The notes below the pieces were generated by a model. That model made no database searches and was not told the DNA's origin. It was given only the letters and a program-made list of their open reading frames with translations. Position numbers and translations under genes: made by a program. Below, in pieces: positions 24,356 through 31,777 of a DNA stretch of 42,799 bases. The stretch is from Streptomyces tailanensis (GTDB taxonomy: Bacteria; Actinomycetota; Actinomycetes; Streptomycetales; Streptomycetaceae), in assembly GCF_008386495.1 (NCBI RefSeq), contig NZ_VTHJ01000072.1:1-42799 (forward strand), given 5' to 3'. The stretch's first letter is position 1. Each line of letters begins with the position of its first letter.

Positions 24356-25123
24356 ACCCGTCGGCGAAACCCTGCCCCGCCACGATGCTCTTCGCTGCTT
24401 CATCCGCAGGCAGTGGCCGACTACTCCGGCGGGCCTCAGCTGCCCTACCTTCGGCATCCGCGACACGAGCCGAGGGCACATCAGCCCCGATACGTGGGAG
24501 CTGCTCTGGGACCTGGGGCATCCGACTTGGCTCCCAAACGGCCCCACAAACCACTCAGGGACCCGACCCGCGATGCGGATCAGGTCCCTGACCTGGATCA
24601 CCGTGTCCTTGTGCAGCAGGGCGCCCAGCTCGCGTTCGGTCCAGAAGCGTCGCCCCAGGTACGCCTCGGTAAGCAGCGTCACACCGGCTCGCGCTCGGGT
24701 AAGTCCGTCATCCATCTGACGGGAAAGACTCTTCCCGGGGCGGATGGCCACCTCGTCGAACCAGACTGTGATGCCGAGGGATTCAAGCTCGCTACGCAGC
24801 TGTTCGGCTACATCGGCTCCGTCGACACGTGCGTAACTGAGGAAGACGTCGTACTCGCGCTCGTCCTGCTCGGCGACGGCGCTCTGCACCCGGTCGACAA
24901 GGTGCTGCTCTTCCACCGTAAACGAGACCGACGTGCCGCTGCTCTGCCTGAGCTTGGCGAGCTGCTGACGGTTGTGTCGTTCGGCCGTGCGGTTGTAGTC
25001 CGTCACAGCCTTCTTGACCTGACTCTCGAACTTGCGCTGGGCCCTCTTGGCGTCCTGCTCTGCTTTGCGCTGGGCGCTTCTGAGCTGCTGGCGCATGGAG
25101 CTCGCGCTGATCCTCTTGACCAC
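23831..25123 (-). CDS. TIR-domain protein with lost or replaced 3' end
   Basis: The first part is a normal TIR protein of the bacterial defence or signalling type. A basic coiled-coil region (LRSAQRKAEQDAKRAQRKFE, NRTAERHNRQQLAKL) is followed by the TIR fold: EYDVFLSYARVDGADVAEQL, ITVWFDEVAIRPGKSLSRQM and LLTEAYLGRRFWTERELGAL. The probable NADase glutamate is in WTEREL. Similarity stops after LLHKDTVI at about 24597, roughly 40 residues before the usual end. The frame then runs without a stop through non-homologous DNA and 525 bp antisense to the reductase gene. I take the gene as truncated by recombination, with 24597-25123 the real part. The GTG at 25123 has GGAGG upstream. Confidence 0.6.
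   Translation of the reverse strand: MVKRISASSMRQQLRSAQRKAEQDAKRAQRKFESQVKKAVTDYNRTAERHNRQQLAKLRQSSGTSVSFTVEEQHLVDRVQSAVAEQDEREYDVFLSYARVDGADVAEQLRSELESLGITVWFDEVAIRPGKSLSRQMDDGLTRARAGVTLLTEAYLGRRFWTERELGALLHKDTVIQVRDLIRIAGRVPEWFVGPFGSQVGCPRSQSSSHVSGLMCPRLVSRMPKVGQLRPAGVVGHCLRMKQRRASWRGRVSPTGSEVECDTGAMGSGDARVDDIPTTSLVGLEHVVAMVRCSAEHTRRAASADAVLAGGVQRRRRVPDGRQQAAVRRDLDDLAAAAELGFEGQVGARTGAVARSEALDVEPPVRAGRVHGRHDRVQHRLRAAAVHRQARRCAPQESGEVGARMGVRRLHHDAVRIAAYEVVGEGHRLP
24531..24596. other. Recombination-junction-like sequence with hairpin
   Basis: At the point where TIR homology ends, the plus strand reads GGCTCCCAAACGGCCCCACA. A 9-bp inverted repeat follows, TCAGGGACC (24555-24563) and GGTCCCTGA (24583-24591), and then CCTGG. 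The order (TCCCAAA-CGG block, hairpin, CTGACCTGG) is the same as at 17194-17262. Such blocks are found at the 3' flanks of integrase genes or attachment sites in Streptomyces; this identity is inferred. Confidence 0.4.
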
Positions 25124-25224
25124 TGGTCCTCCGGAAACCACTGAAGCGTCCGCCTCCTCATGAGGCTCCGGTGGACCACGCTAGATGATGGGTCTGACAG
25201 TGGAACCAAACGCCAAAGATGCTT

Positions 25225-25400
25225 CCATTGCGGTCCTTGCAGCGGGTCGCAGTCGCGATCGGTGATGAGAGAGTCCGGTCTGCGGTGGGCCGTCCGACCC
25301 GGCCGCGGACCGGTGGGATCGCGTCGAGCACAGGGAGCAGCTGAGCGAAGTCGCTACGGTTGCCGGCGGTCAGCAGGGCCGCAGCTCTCCTTGTCCGCTG
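25225..25400 (-). mobile_element. IS5-type transposase remnant
   Basis: The minus strand encodes LTAGNRSDFAQLLPVLDAIP, then PVRGRVGRP, a well-known block of Streptomyces IS5-family transposases. After one frame change it continues with a LITDRDCD-like stretch. There is no start, no catalytic DDE context and no recognisable terminal repeat, so this is a decayed internal fragment. It accounts for most of the 460-bp gap between the TIR and HD-domain genes; I see nothing else there. Confidence 0.65.
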
Positions 25401-25586
25401 GGGTGTTCCGCCGGTCAGCGTACTGACGCGGGGGTGGCGGAGCGGGCAGTGACGTGTTGTGCGTCCGGCGGCATGCCGTAGCCCTCCGCTGGTAGAGGCG
25501 TTAGACGCAGCGGAGGGGACGCCAGCCTGGTGCGGTCTGGCAGCGTCTCGTGGGGCAGGGGGGTGCTCGCCGGTAGCGGGCGGGGG

Positions 25587-26168
25587 TCAGCGTTGCTTCT
25601 CCCCGAGGGCTGCGCGCAGCCAGTCCAGAGAACCGGTCGCCAGGACCGCGTCGGCGAGTTCGTTGGCCGATTTCGTGGTGAGTCGGCCGCGGCTGTTGTC
25701 GATCCAACGCTGGGCGTGCTCGTAGCCCTGGGCCTTGTACTCGACGCCCTGGATCATGCACTCCAGTTTGTCGGCGTCCCGGGCGCAGATGGCCTCCTGG
25801 GACTCCTTGGCCTCGTACTCGGCGACGAGTTCGCGCACTGCGGAGGCCAGGACCTCGGGCATGCCCGCGACCTGGTCGTCGGTGACCGCGCGCGGGCCCG
25901 CCTGAGGCGCGTACTTCTTGCCCAGGTGGTTCACGTCCCCGGTGCGCGTCTCCTGCGAGTCGTGCCACACCGCCAGGTAGGCGGCCCGCGCGGGGTCGGC
26001 GCCTTCGAGCTTCGCGATGATCGTCGCGAGGAGGGCGGTGCGCCAGGAGTGCTCCGCGACTGACTCCGGATCGCGTACGCCGGCCATCCACCAGCCGGTG
26101 CGCTTGGTCTGCTTCAGCGTCCCCGCCTCGTACAGAAAACGCGCTACCGCGGACAGGTCTTCAGCCAC
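25587..26168 (-). CDS. HD-domain phosphohydrolase, YfbR-like
   Basis: A 193-residue HD-superfamily metal-dependent phosphohydrolase. The metal ligands appear in order: VAEHSWRTALLATIIAK (first His), AAYLAVWHDSQETRTGD (the HD pair), and a distal Asp in CARDADKLECMIQG. The size and the RVxEHS-like start fit the 5'-deoxynucleotidase (YfbR) / HD-domain group. The GTG at 26168 follows GAGAGGAG at good spacing; a longer upstream frame is open but overlaps the preceding gene. It lies 13 bp after the broken XRE regulator on the same strand and was probably co-transcribed with it. Confidence 0.85.
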   Translation of the reverse strand: MAEDLSAVARFLYEAGTLKQTKRTGWWMAGVRDPESVAEHSWRTALLATIIAKLEGADPARAAYLAVWHDSQETRTGDVNHLGKKYAPQAGPRAVTDDQVAGMPEVLASAVRELVAEYEAKESQEAICARDADKLECMIQGVEYKAQGYEHAQRWIDNSRGRLTTKSANELADAVLATGSLDWLRAALGEKQR

Positions 26169-26181
26169 CGTCGGACTCCTC

Positions 26182-27294
26182 TCACGCCTCGGCGAGGCGG
26201 ATCGCATACCGGATGCTCTCCAGCTCCCGGCGCCCGCGCGCCGAAAGCTCCCGGCTATCCAACATCACGGGCAGCCTGTCGCGCAGGACACGGTCTGCTG
26301 CGCCGGATCGCAGCAGGTTGGGCCGTACCTGGAGCAGGGACCACACCGAGTGGATGTTGAGGTCGACATAGCCGTGATGCGGCGCGAGTCCGTGAGCGAG
26401 GTAGGTGAGGAGTCTGTCACCCGGCCACGGTCCCGGGGCGCGGGCGGCGATGAAGTCGTCACTCAGCTCCAGATGGGCGGTCTCGCCGATCCAGTACGCC
26501 CAGTAGTTCAGGTTCGCGGCCTCGCCGGCATCGTCGTCGATGAGAGCGGTGTCGATGAAGTGGCTCATCCGGTCTCGGTCTCCTTGCCGGGCCGAGACGG
26601 CGGCAACGGACCTGGAGTTGAGCCAATGCGTGAGCCAGTCGCCGGGGCGTTCGTGGCCTGCTGGTGGGCGAGCCACTCCGACGTGTCTGCCTGGTCGTCG
26701 TACCCGGAGAGGTAGAGGGCCTGCCGGCGGAGCAGGAACTGGTCCTCCCTCCGGGCCTGCTCCGCGGTTCGCCGCATCCGTGTGAAGAATTGTGCCCGGT
26801 CGGAAGCCGACAGCTCCGGCCCTGCCGGCGCGGGTCCTCGGCGCTTGCGGGGCGGATCGGGGAGGTCGCGGACGGGCTGTGGGGGTACGTGGTGAGGGGC
26901 CACGCGAGGACTTCGATGAGGTCGCGCTGCATCACCCAGGCCCCGAGCGGGCTTTCCTCGACTTCGGTCTCGTTGTCGAGGGCATCGGCGAGAAGGACGT
27001 CCGCTTCCAGGGCGCGGTCCAGGGCTTGCAGGAGCGCGGGGCAGTGCCCATCTGCATCAGCCGGTGACGGTGCACGAGCATCTGCCCGACCGGCACGGCG
27101 GTCAGGGGGCGGCGGCCGGACTCCCACCCCGCGATCGTGTCCGCGGACACCCGCAGCTGCTCAGCCGCTTCCTCCTGGGTGCGTCCCTGCTGCTCTCGGA
27201 TGATCCGGAAGACGTAGCCGGCGATGACTCCCACGCGTGGGCGCCCAGCTGATCCCTGACTGCCGGTCAGGGTTTGTCGCGAACTCGACCGCAT
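26182..27294 (-). pseudogene. XRE-family regulator broken by three frameshifts
   Basis: Pieces of one regulator of about 370 residues lie in successive frames. The helix-turn-helix is in the first (IREQQGRTQEEAAEQLRVSA, then TIAGWESGRRPLTAVPVGQM). The frame changes near 27035, after MQMGTAP, to ALLQALDRALEADVLLADAL. It changes again in a C-run near 26885, after PLTTYP, to PQPVRDLPDPPRKRRG. It changes a third time near 26650 to PGDWLTHWLNSRSVAAVSAR, and runs on to NLNYWAYWIGETAHLELSDD. The continuous protein-like sequence across each break shows that one gene was disrupted. The ATG at 27294 follows AAGGG. A reading as separate genes, with an ATG at 26571, is possible but less likely. Confidence 0.75.
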
Positions 27295-27594
27295 GAACAG
27301 ACCCTTTCTTCTGTGTTCGCAGCAAACCACTTGTATTCGCGGTCACTTCAAGCAGTGATCACGGCTCTCTACCGTCGTAGCATCACCGAACGAGCCTAGT
27401 AGGGCGGCTGTCACGGTGGGCTTCGTTACCGAGGCTCCCGAGTCAACCTCCGTAGGCGACAACGTCGAAGGGCTGCTGCTCACCCCGGCCACGGGGTCGG
27501 CCTGAGCACGGCGGGCGTGCCTCCTTCGCACAGAGCCCTGACGGCCGGTGGTTGGGCTACACACGGAACGCGAGCACCCCCGAGGGACGCGACG
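27295..27594. other. Divergent intergenic region
   Basis: Holds the promoters of the broken XRE gene (minus) and the RiPP cluster (plus). A palindrome GTGATCAC lies at about 27356-27363. No coding sequence, repeat or clear promoter hexamers were identified. Confidence 0.5.
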
Positions 27595-28008
27595 ATGACC
27601 ATGACGGCTGCAACGGTGGGACCACAGCGCTACCAGGAGCGGTACGCGGCGAGGCTGGAAGCAGCCGCTCAGGCGCGTCGGGACATAACGCTGGTGCTGG
27701 AGACCTGGGGCCTGCCTCAGCTGGTGGACGTCGCCGAGCAGGTCGTCACGGAGCTGGTGGCCAACGCGGTGGAGCACACCGACGCCGCCACGGTCGGTGC
27801 CTCGATCACACGGACAGGTAAGGAGTCCGCGCGGATCGTCGTGACCGACACGTCCCGCACCAGACCCACCCCTGGCACGCCGTCCCCGGACGATGAGCAC
27901 GGCCGCGGACTGCTCCTCGTCGAAGCTCTGGCCCACGACTGGGGCAGCGAGCCGGTGCACGGCGGGAAACGTGTCTGGGCCGAGCTGCGCGCGGACGGCA
28001 CGTGGTGA
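27595..28008 (+). CDS. ATP-binding protein, anti-sigma/serine kinase-like (HATPase)
   Basis: A 137-residue GHKL-type ATPase of the small RsbW/SpoIIAB-like group abundant in Streptomyces. The N-box is VVTELVANAVEHTDAA and the G-box GRGLLLVEALAHDWGSEP. The sequence also has the D-box position in IVVTDTSRTRPTP. Such proteins bind sigma or anti-anti-sigma factors or regulate by phosphorylation; the target is not visible here. GAGGGA precedes the ATG. It overlaps the next small gene by 4 bp. Genes of this type often stand at the head of graspetide clusters, so a regulatory role for the RiPP genes is plausible. Confidence 0.85.
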   Translation: MTMTAATVGPQRYQERYAARLEAAAQARRDITLVLETWGLPQLVDVAEQVVTELVANAVEHTDAATVGASITRTGKESARIVVTDTSRTRPTPGTPSPDDEHGRGLLLVEALAHDWGSEPVHGGKRVWAELRADGTW

Positions 28009-28208
28009 CCGCTCCTCCCACGGCCACCTTGCCGCGCGTCGAACGGCTCACTCCGCGGCAGCAGATGGCCGTGGACTGTGCGCGCTGCGCCCGCCGGTTG
28101 GGGATGGCCGGCCAGGTGTGGGGCGAAGTACGCCACCGGGGCCTGCTGTTCCGGCTCTGGATCTGCGCGCCCGAATGCCCACCGTCCCTTGCCGGTGGCG
28201 TTGCATGA
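28005..28208 (+). CDS. Small cysteine-containing protein
   Basis: A 67-residue protein of unknown family. It has two cysteine pairs that could bind a metal: CARCARRLGMAGQVWGE and then WICAPECPPS. The GTG at 28005 overlaps the ATPase stop as GTGA. The stop lies three bases before an eight-copy GCCGCCC repeat, so the C-terminus may have been longer before a slippage event. Its position in the RiPP operon is the only hint to function. Confidence 0.65.
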   Translation: MTAPPTATLPRVERLTPRQQMAVDCARCARRLGMAGQVWGEVRHRGLLFRLWICAPECPPSLAGGVA

Positions 28209-28211
28209 GCC

Positions 28212-28273
28212 GCCGCCCGCCGCCCGCCGCCCGCCGCCCGCCGCCCGCCGCCCGCCGCCCGCCGCCCGCCGCC
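28212..28273 (+). repeat. 7-bp tandem repeat (GCCGCCC)
   Basis: Eight perfect copies of GCCGCCC (28212-28267) plus a partial ninth, just after the stop of the small Cys protein and about 160 bp before the RiPP precursor. Because the unit is 7 bp, each gain or loss shifts all reading frames through it. It is a typical replication-slippage tract. The rest of the 226-bp gap up to the precursor shows no gene. Confidence 0.9.
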
Positions 28274-28434
28274 GGAGCCCGATGCCCGGCGCCGGGCGGC
28301 GCACAACCCGCTCTGCGTCTGCATGACCGGCTTCCCGGCCGGAGCGGAGCGGCCCCGCGAGACCCTCGGCCGTGCCCTCGCGCACGGGCGAGTCAGAGAA
28401 CAGTCCGAGCACCAGCAACCACAAGGAGGCACCC

Positions 28435-28662
28435 ATGCCCACGGCAACGCTCATCCCGTTCGGCGCCCGCGCCGAGCGCACCCCGTACACCGTGACCCTG
28501 GAAGCGGGATCGTTCGTGTACGACCCGGCCCGGCAGGCCAACGTCCTGACCGACGGCTCTGGAGCCCTGTGGAGCCGCTCCACCTCGCTGGCCGGGAGCT
28601 GCACGAACACCAACTGGGACAGCAAGAACGACGACACGTCCGACCCGTACCTGATGCGGTGA
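28435..28662 (+). CDS. tgmA: Putative ATP-grasp-modified RiPP precursor
   Basis: A 75-residue graspetide precursor of the TIGR04186 type. The leader has the expected PFGARAERTPY motif (residues 8-18) and FVYDPARQANVL (27-38), which the ATP-grasp enzyme recognises. The core, about residues 46-75, is rich in the residues that become ester-linked: Ser/Thr at 47, 49, 50, 51, 55, 57 and 59, and Asp at 62, 66, 67 and 70. It also has one Cys (56) and ends PYLMR. A perfect ribosome site, AAGGAGG, precedes the ATG at 28435. The stop overlaps the tgmB GTG by 4 bp. The product would be a side-chain-crosslinked peptide, then carry an aspartimide if the methyltransferase works. Confidence 0.88.
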   Translation: MPTATLIPFGARAERTPYTVTLEAGSFVYDPARQANVLTDGSGALWSRSTSLAGSCTNTNWDSKNDDTSDPYLMR

Positions 28663-29636
28663 AACAGCACCTGTCCGGCGGCCCGGTGCTGGTCGTCACC
28701 AAGGAACTGGACCCCGCGGTGGACCTGGTGGTCGACGAGCTGACGATCCGGCGTGTGCCGGTGATGCGGTTCGACATGGGGGACTTCCCCCTGTCCATGT
28801 CCCTGTCCGCCGAGCACGCTGCAGCACCCTGGACGGGGGTCCTGGCTGACGAGTACCGCTCCGTGCGGCTGGAGGAGGTGAGGGCCGTCTACTACAGGCG
28901 GCCCCGCCTTCCCGCCGTCTCCGAGCGTATGGAGGAGCCCCACCGCACGTGGGCCAACGAGCAGGCGCTGGCCGGACTGCTCGGCACGCTGTACGCGCTG
29001 CCGGTGACGTGGGTGAACCGGCCGGACGTGGACGGCATTGCCTCCCACAAGCCCGGTCAGCTCCCCGTCGCGTCAGCGCACGGGCTCCGCACGCCTCGCT
29101 CGCTGATCACCACGGACCAGGAAGTGGCCCGGAAGTTCTGCTGTCAGGTGGACGGTCCGGTGATCTGCAAGCCGCTCATGGGCGGCCCGCTGGAGTACCC
29201 GGACGGTCACCGCACCGGGGTACCGACCCACGTGGTCGACCCCGACACGATCGACGACTCCGTCTCCCTGACAGCGCACCTGTTCCAGGAGTGGGTGCCC
29301 AAGACTCACGAGGTGCGGCTGACCGTCGTGGGCAAGGAGATGTTCGCGGCCGAGATCCGCGCGGGCAGCGACGCTGCTCGGGTGGACTGGCGCAGCGACT
29401 ACGACGCACTCACCTACGACGTGTGCCAAGTCCCGGACGACGTCCGGGCGGGCGTGCTGAGCTGGCTGGAGCACTTCAGTCTCAACTTCGGCGCGTTCGA
29501 CTTCGCCGTCACCCCCGCCGGGGACTGGGTGATGTTCGAGTGCAACCCGTCCGGAGAGTGGTCCTGGATCCAGAGCAAGACGGGCCTGCCCATCGCCACG
29601 CACATCGCCGACCTACTCGCCAAGGAACGACCATGA
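28659..29636 (+). CDS. tgmB: ATP-grasp ribosomal peptide maturase
   Basis: A 325-residue ATP-grasp ligase of the TIGR04187 (SAV_5884) group, related to microviridin ligases. It joins Ser/Thr hydroxyls to Asp/Glu carboxyls of the precursor through an acyl phosphate. The N-terminal domain begins VLVVTKELDPAVDLVVDEL. The ATP-grasp core has PVICKPLMGGPLEY (nucleotide-binding lysine), LFQEWVPKTHEVRLTVVGKE and the metal-binding ending WVMFECNPSGEWSWIQ, closely matching the FExNPxGxW signature of this family. The GTG at 28659 overlaps the tgmA stop, and its own stop overlaps the tgmC ATG, so the three genes are one coupled unit. Confidence 0.9.
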   Translation: MKQHLSGGPVLVVTKELDPAVDLVVDELTIRRVPVMRFDMGDFPLSMSLSAEHAAAPWTGVLADEYRSVRLEEVRAVYYRRPRLPAVSERMEEPHRTWANEQALAGLLGTLYALPVTWVNRPDVDGIASHKPGQLPVASAHGLRTPRSLITTDQEVARKFCCQVDGPVICKPLMGGPLEYPDGHRTGVPTHVVDPDTIDDSVSLTAHLFQEWVPKTHEVRLTVVGKEMFAAEIRAGSDAARVDWRSDYDALTYDVCQVPDDVRAGVLSWLEHFSLNFGAFDFAVTPAGDWVMFECNPSGEWSWIQSKTGLPIATHIADLLAKERP

Positions 29637-30737
29637 CGACACACACCGAAGAACGCGCCACCCAGTTGCGCACGGCGCTGGCCGACGTCCTTGAGGACAA
29701 CGGGCAACTGTCCGACCCGACATGGCGGAAGGTGTTCGAGGCCGTTCCCCGCCATCCGTTTGTGCCGGAGTTCTGGGCCCTGGTCGGCGGCGAGCAGCGG
29801 CACGTGACCTCCGCCGATGCCGACTGGCTGGACCTGGTGTACTCGGATGACGCGCTGGCCACACAGCTCACCGACGGCGTGGCCACCTCGTCATCAACAG
29901 CGCCCGGCCTCATGCTCGTCATGCTCCAGGCCCTCGACGTCGCCGACGGCCGCCGCGTGCTGGAGATCGCGACCGGCACCGGCTACAACGCGGCACTCCT
30001 GTCCGAACGGCTTGGAAGCCACCAGGTGGTTACGGCCGAGGTCGACCCGGTGCTGGCGCGGCTGGCGGGATCGCGGCTGCGGCGCTGCGGATACACCCCG
30101 CTGGTGCAGGTGGGACGGCCGTGACGGCTACCCGGCCAGGGCCCCGTACGACCGGCTGATCGCCACCTGTGGCTTCACCACGATCCCGGTGGCCTGGCCG
30201 GAGCAGGTACGGCCCGCCGGCCTCATCGTGTGCCCTGTCGGCTGGGGGACCGCGCGCCTGGTCGTCGCCGACGACGGCCGCGCCGAGGGCCGTTTTCTGC
30301 CCGGCGGTTCTTACTTCATGACCGTACGCGACGCCGGTGCCACCGGCGCTCCGGCACACCCAGGTAGGCCGAGCGCGACGAGCGGCCGACTCACTGGCCT
30401 GGACCTGGCCGTGGTCGCTGGGGACGATGCGTTCCGCTTCGTGCTCTCGCTGGTCACGCCGGACACGGCTTTCGCTTCCGAGCGCGATGGCGACGGCCGG
30501 GTGACGGCGGTGGAGCTGTGGGGTGCTGACGGCGCGTGGGCGCGCGCCGCGGACGGCGCGGTCCGACAGGCCGGGCCGCGCCTGCTGTGGGACGCGGTAG
30601 AGGAGGCACACGAGTTGTACGTCGAGAACGACAAGCCGGACCGGGAGCGCTTCGGCGTGACCTTGACCGCCGAGGGGCAACGCATCTGGCTCGATGCCCC
30701 CAGCCGTCCCGTACCGGCTGCCCTCGCCGTGACCTAG
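29633..30737 (+). pseudogene. tgmC: ATP-grasp peptide maturase system methyltransferase, frameshifted
   Basis: A PIMT-like SAM methyltransferase of about 368 residues (TIGR04188 type). In fuscimiditide-like systems the enzyme methylates an Asp, which then closes to an aspartimide. The N-terminal part reads VFEAVPRHPFVPEFWALVGG and the SAM motif RVLEIATGTGYNAALLSERL. The frame stops at 30124 after LVQVGRP. A shift by one position at about 30112-30118 restores RDGYPARAPYDRLIATCGFT and the rest up to 30737. The expected VGDGRDGY could be regained by adding two G in the GTGGGAC stretch. It is therefore either a real two-base loss, giving an uncyclised graspetide, or a sequencing error. Confidence 0.83.
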
Positions 30738-30870
30738 GACGGCGGTAGGTCCTCGGAGAGCCCAGACTGCCGTAGATCGGCCACGTGAGCGGGCGCCGCC
30801 TGGCAGCTCGCGACCGTCGCCGTACGCTGCCGGAACTGCACCACTTCAGCCGCCAACTGGGAGTGCCCGC

Positions 30871-31416
30871 GTGAGTGATCAGCACGACAAGCCGTTCCTC
30901 CAGATCGTGGTCTGCGCGGCCGGGGTCGCCGCCGACGTCGGTCGGCTGATCACCGCAGCACAGGGGCGGCACTGGGACGTCGGCGTCACCGCCACCCCGC
31001 AGGGACTCGGCTTCCTCGACGCGGAGGCGGTCGAGGTCCAGACCGGCCGGCCCATCCGCTCGGCCTGGCGATCACCGGAGGAACCGCGCCCGACTCGGCC
31101 CGCGGACGCGATCGCGGTCGCCCCGGCCACCTTCAACACGGTCAACAAGTGGGCGGCAGGGATCTCTGACAATCTCGCGCTGGGCATCCTGTGCGAAGCG
31201 CCCGCCATGGACATCCCGGTCGCTGTGCTGCCGTACCTGAACTCGGCCCAGGTCGCCCACCCCGCATACCGGCAGAGTCTGGACCGGCTGCGCGAGATGG
31301 GCGTCCTGATCGGCTCGTACGAGCCGCACCGGCCGAAGACCGGCGGCGGAGCCGACCGTTACCGCTGGGAGGAAGTGCTGGAACTGGTCGCCCCTCGGTT
31401 GTCCCTCCGGCCGTGA
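30871..31416 (+). CDS. HFCD-family flavoprotein
   Basis: A 181-residue protein of the homo-oligomeric flavin-containing cysteine decarboxylase family (EpiD/MrsD/Dfp-like). The FMN-site start is IVVCAAGVAADVGRLITA and VGVTATPQGLGF. A PASANT-like motif is present as APATFNTVNKWAAGISDNLA. The substrate-clamp region is VAVLPYLNSAQVAHPAYRQS. Members oxidatively decarboxylate C-terminal Cys in lantibiotics, or phosphopantothenoylcysteine in CoA synthesis. The GTG start follows GGGAG. It lies 133 bp after tgmC. A role in the RiPP pathway is possible but unproven: the precursor ends in Arg, not Cys, and such flavoproteins also occur alone beside XRE/HD genes in Streptomyces. Confidence 0.8.
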   Translation: MSDQHDKPFLQIVVCAAGVAADVGRLITAAQGRHWDVGVTATPQGLGFLDAEAVEVQTGRPIRSAWRSPEEPRPTRPADAIAVAPATFNTVNKWAAGISDNLALGILCEAPAMDIPVAVLPYLNSAQVAHPAYRQSLDRLREMGVLIGSYEPHRPKTGGGADRYRWEEVLELVAPRLSLRP

Positions 31417-31431
31417 TCAGCGCCGCCGTCC
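31389..31431 (+). repeat. Left copy of 43-bp direct repeat flanking the RHS locus
   Basis: Covers the last codons of the flavoprotein gene (VAPRLSLRP-stop) and 13 bp beyond. It matches 42577-42619 at 38 of 43 positions in the same orientation, including the shared cores TCCCTCCGGC and GTGATCAGCGCCG. Confidence 0.7.
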
Positions 31432-31432
31432 T

Positions 31433-31450
31433 CAAGGGGTTCACCCCTTG
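31433..31450 (+). terminator. Short hairpin after the flavoprotein gene
   Basis: 8-bp stem CAAGGGGT (31433-31440) and ACCCCTTG (31443-31450) around a 2-nt centre, 17 bp after the stop at 31416. It is compact and lacks a U-tract. Confidence 0.45.
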
Positions 31451-31777
31451 GGTGCGAGCCGCGCACCGAACTCCGCCGCGCGGCTTCTGTCGGCGGCCGG
31501 GGCTTCTCCCTTTGTCCGGCGATCACATCTTCATTGCCGTCGGCCGACCGGGCGCCTGCCCGGCCGGGCCTGGCGCGAGGAGTTACAGATCAACAGCTTG
31601 CTCACCCTTTGCAAGGAGCGGGAGTAGCTTTCGCGGAAGCACCGCCCAAGTACAACCGCAGTGCACCGCGGACCCCTTCGGTCACAGATTCATCACACAA
31701 CGTTTTCCTTTTCATGTCCATGGCAAATATTGCGTCAAGCAAGAGTCATGACTGGGTCGTGAACTTGGGGTGGGGTT
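31451..31777 (+). other. Leader region of the RHS locus
   Basis: A non-coding stretch with an unusual A/T-rich segment at about 31680-31750 (for example ACAACGTTTTCCTTTTCATG and GGCAAATATTGCGTCAAGCA) immediately before the first RHS-locus gene. It probably holds the promoter, but no hexamer pair stands out. The low GC content differs from the flanks and suggests transferred DNA. Confidence 0.5.

Noticed and set aside
26182..26571. Separate 129-aa gene starting at the ATG at 26571
   Set aside because: The same frame continues upstream with protein-like sequence that joins the XRE pieces, so it is better read as the end of one broken gene.
28212..28273. CRISPR or protein-repeat array
   Set aside because: A 7-bp unit without spacers, lying outside any supported gene; a simple slippage tract.
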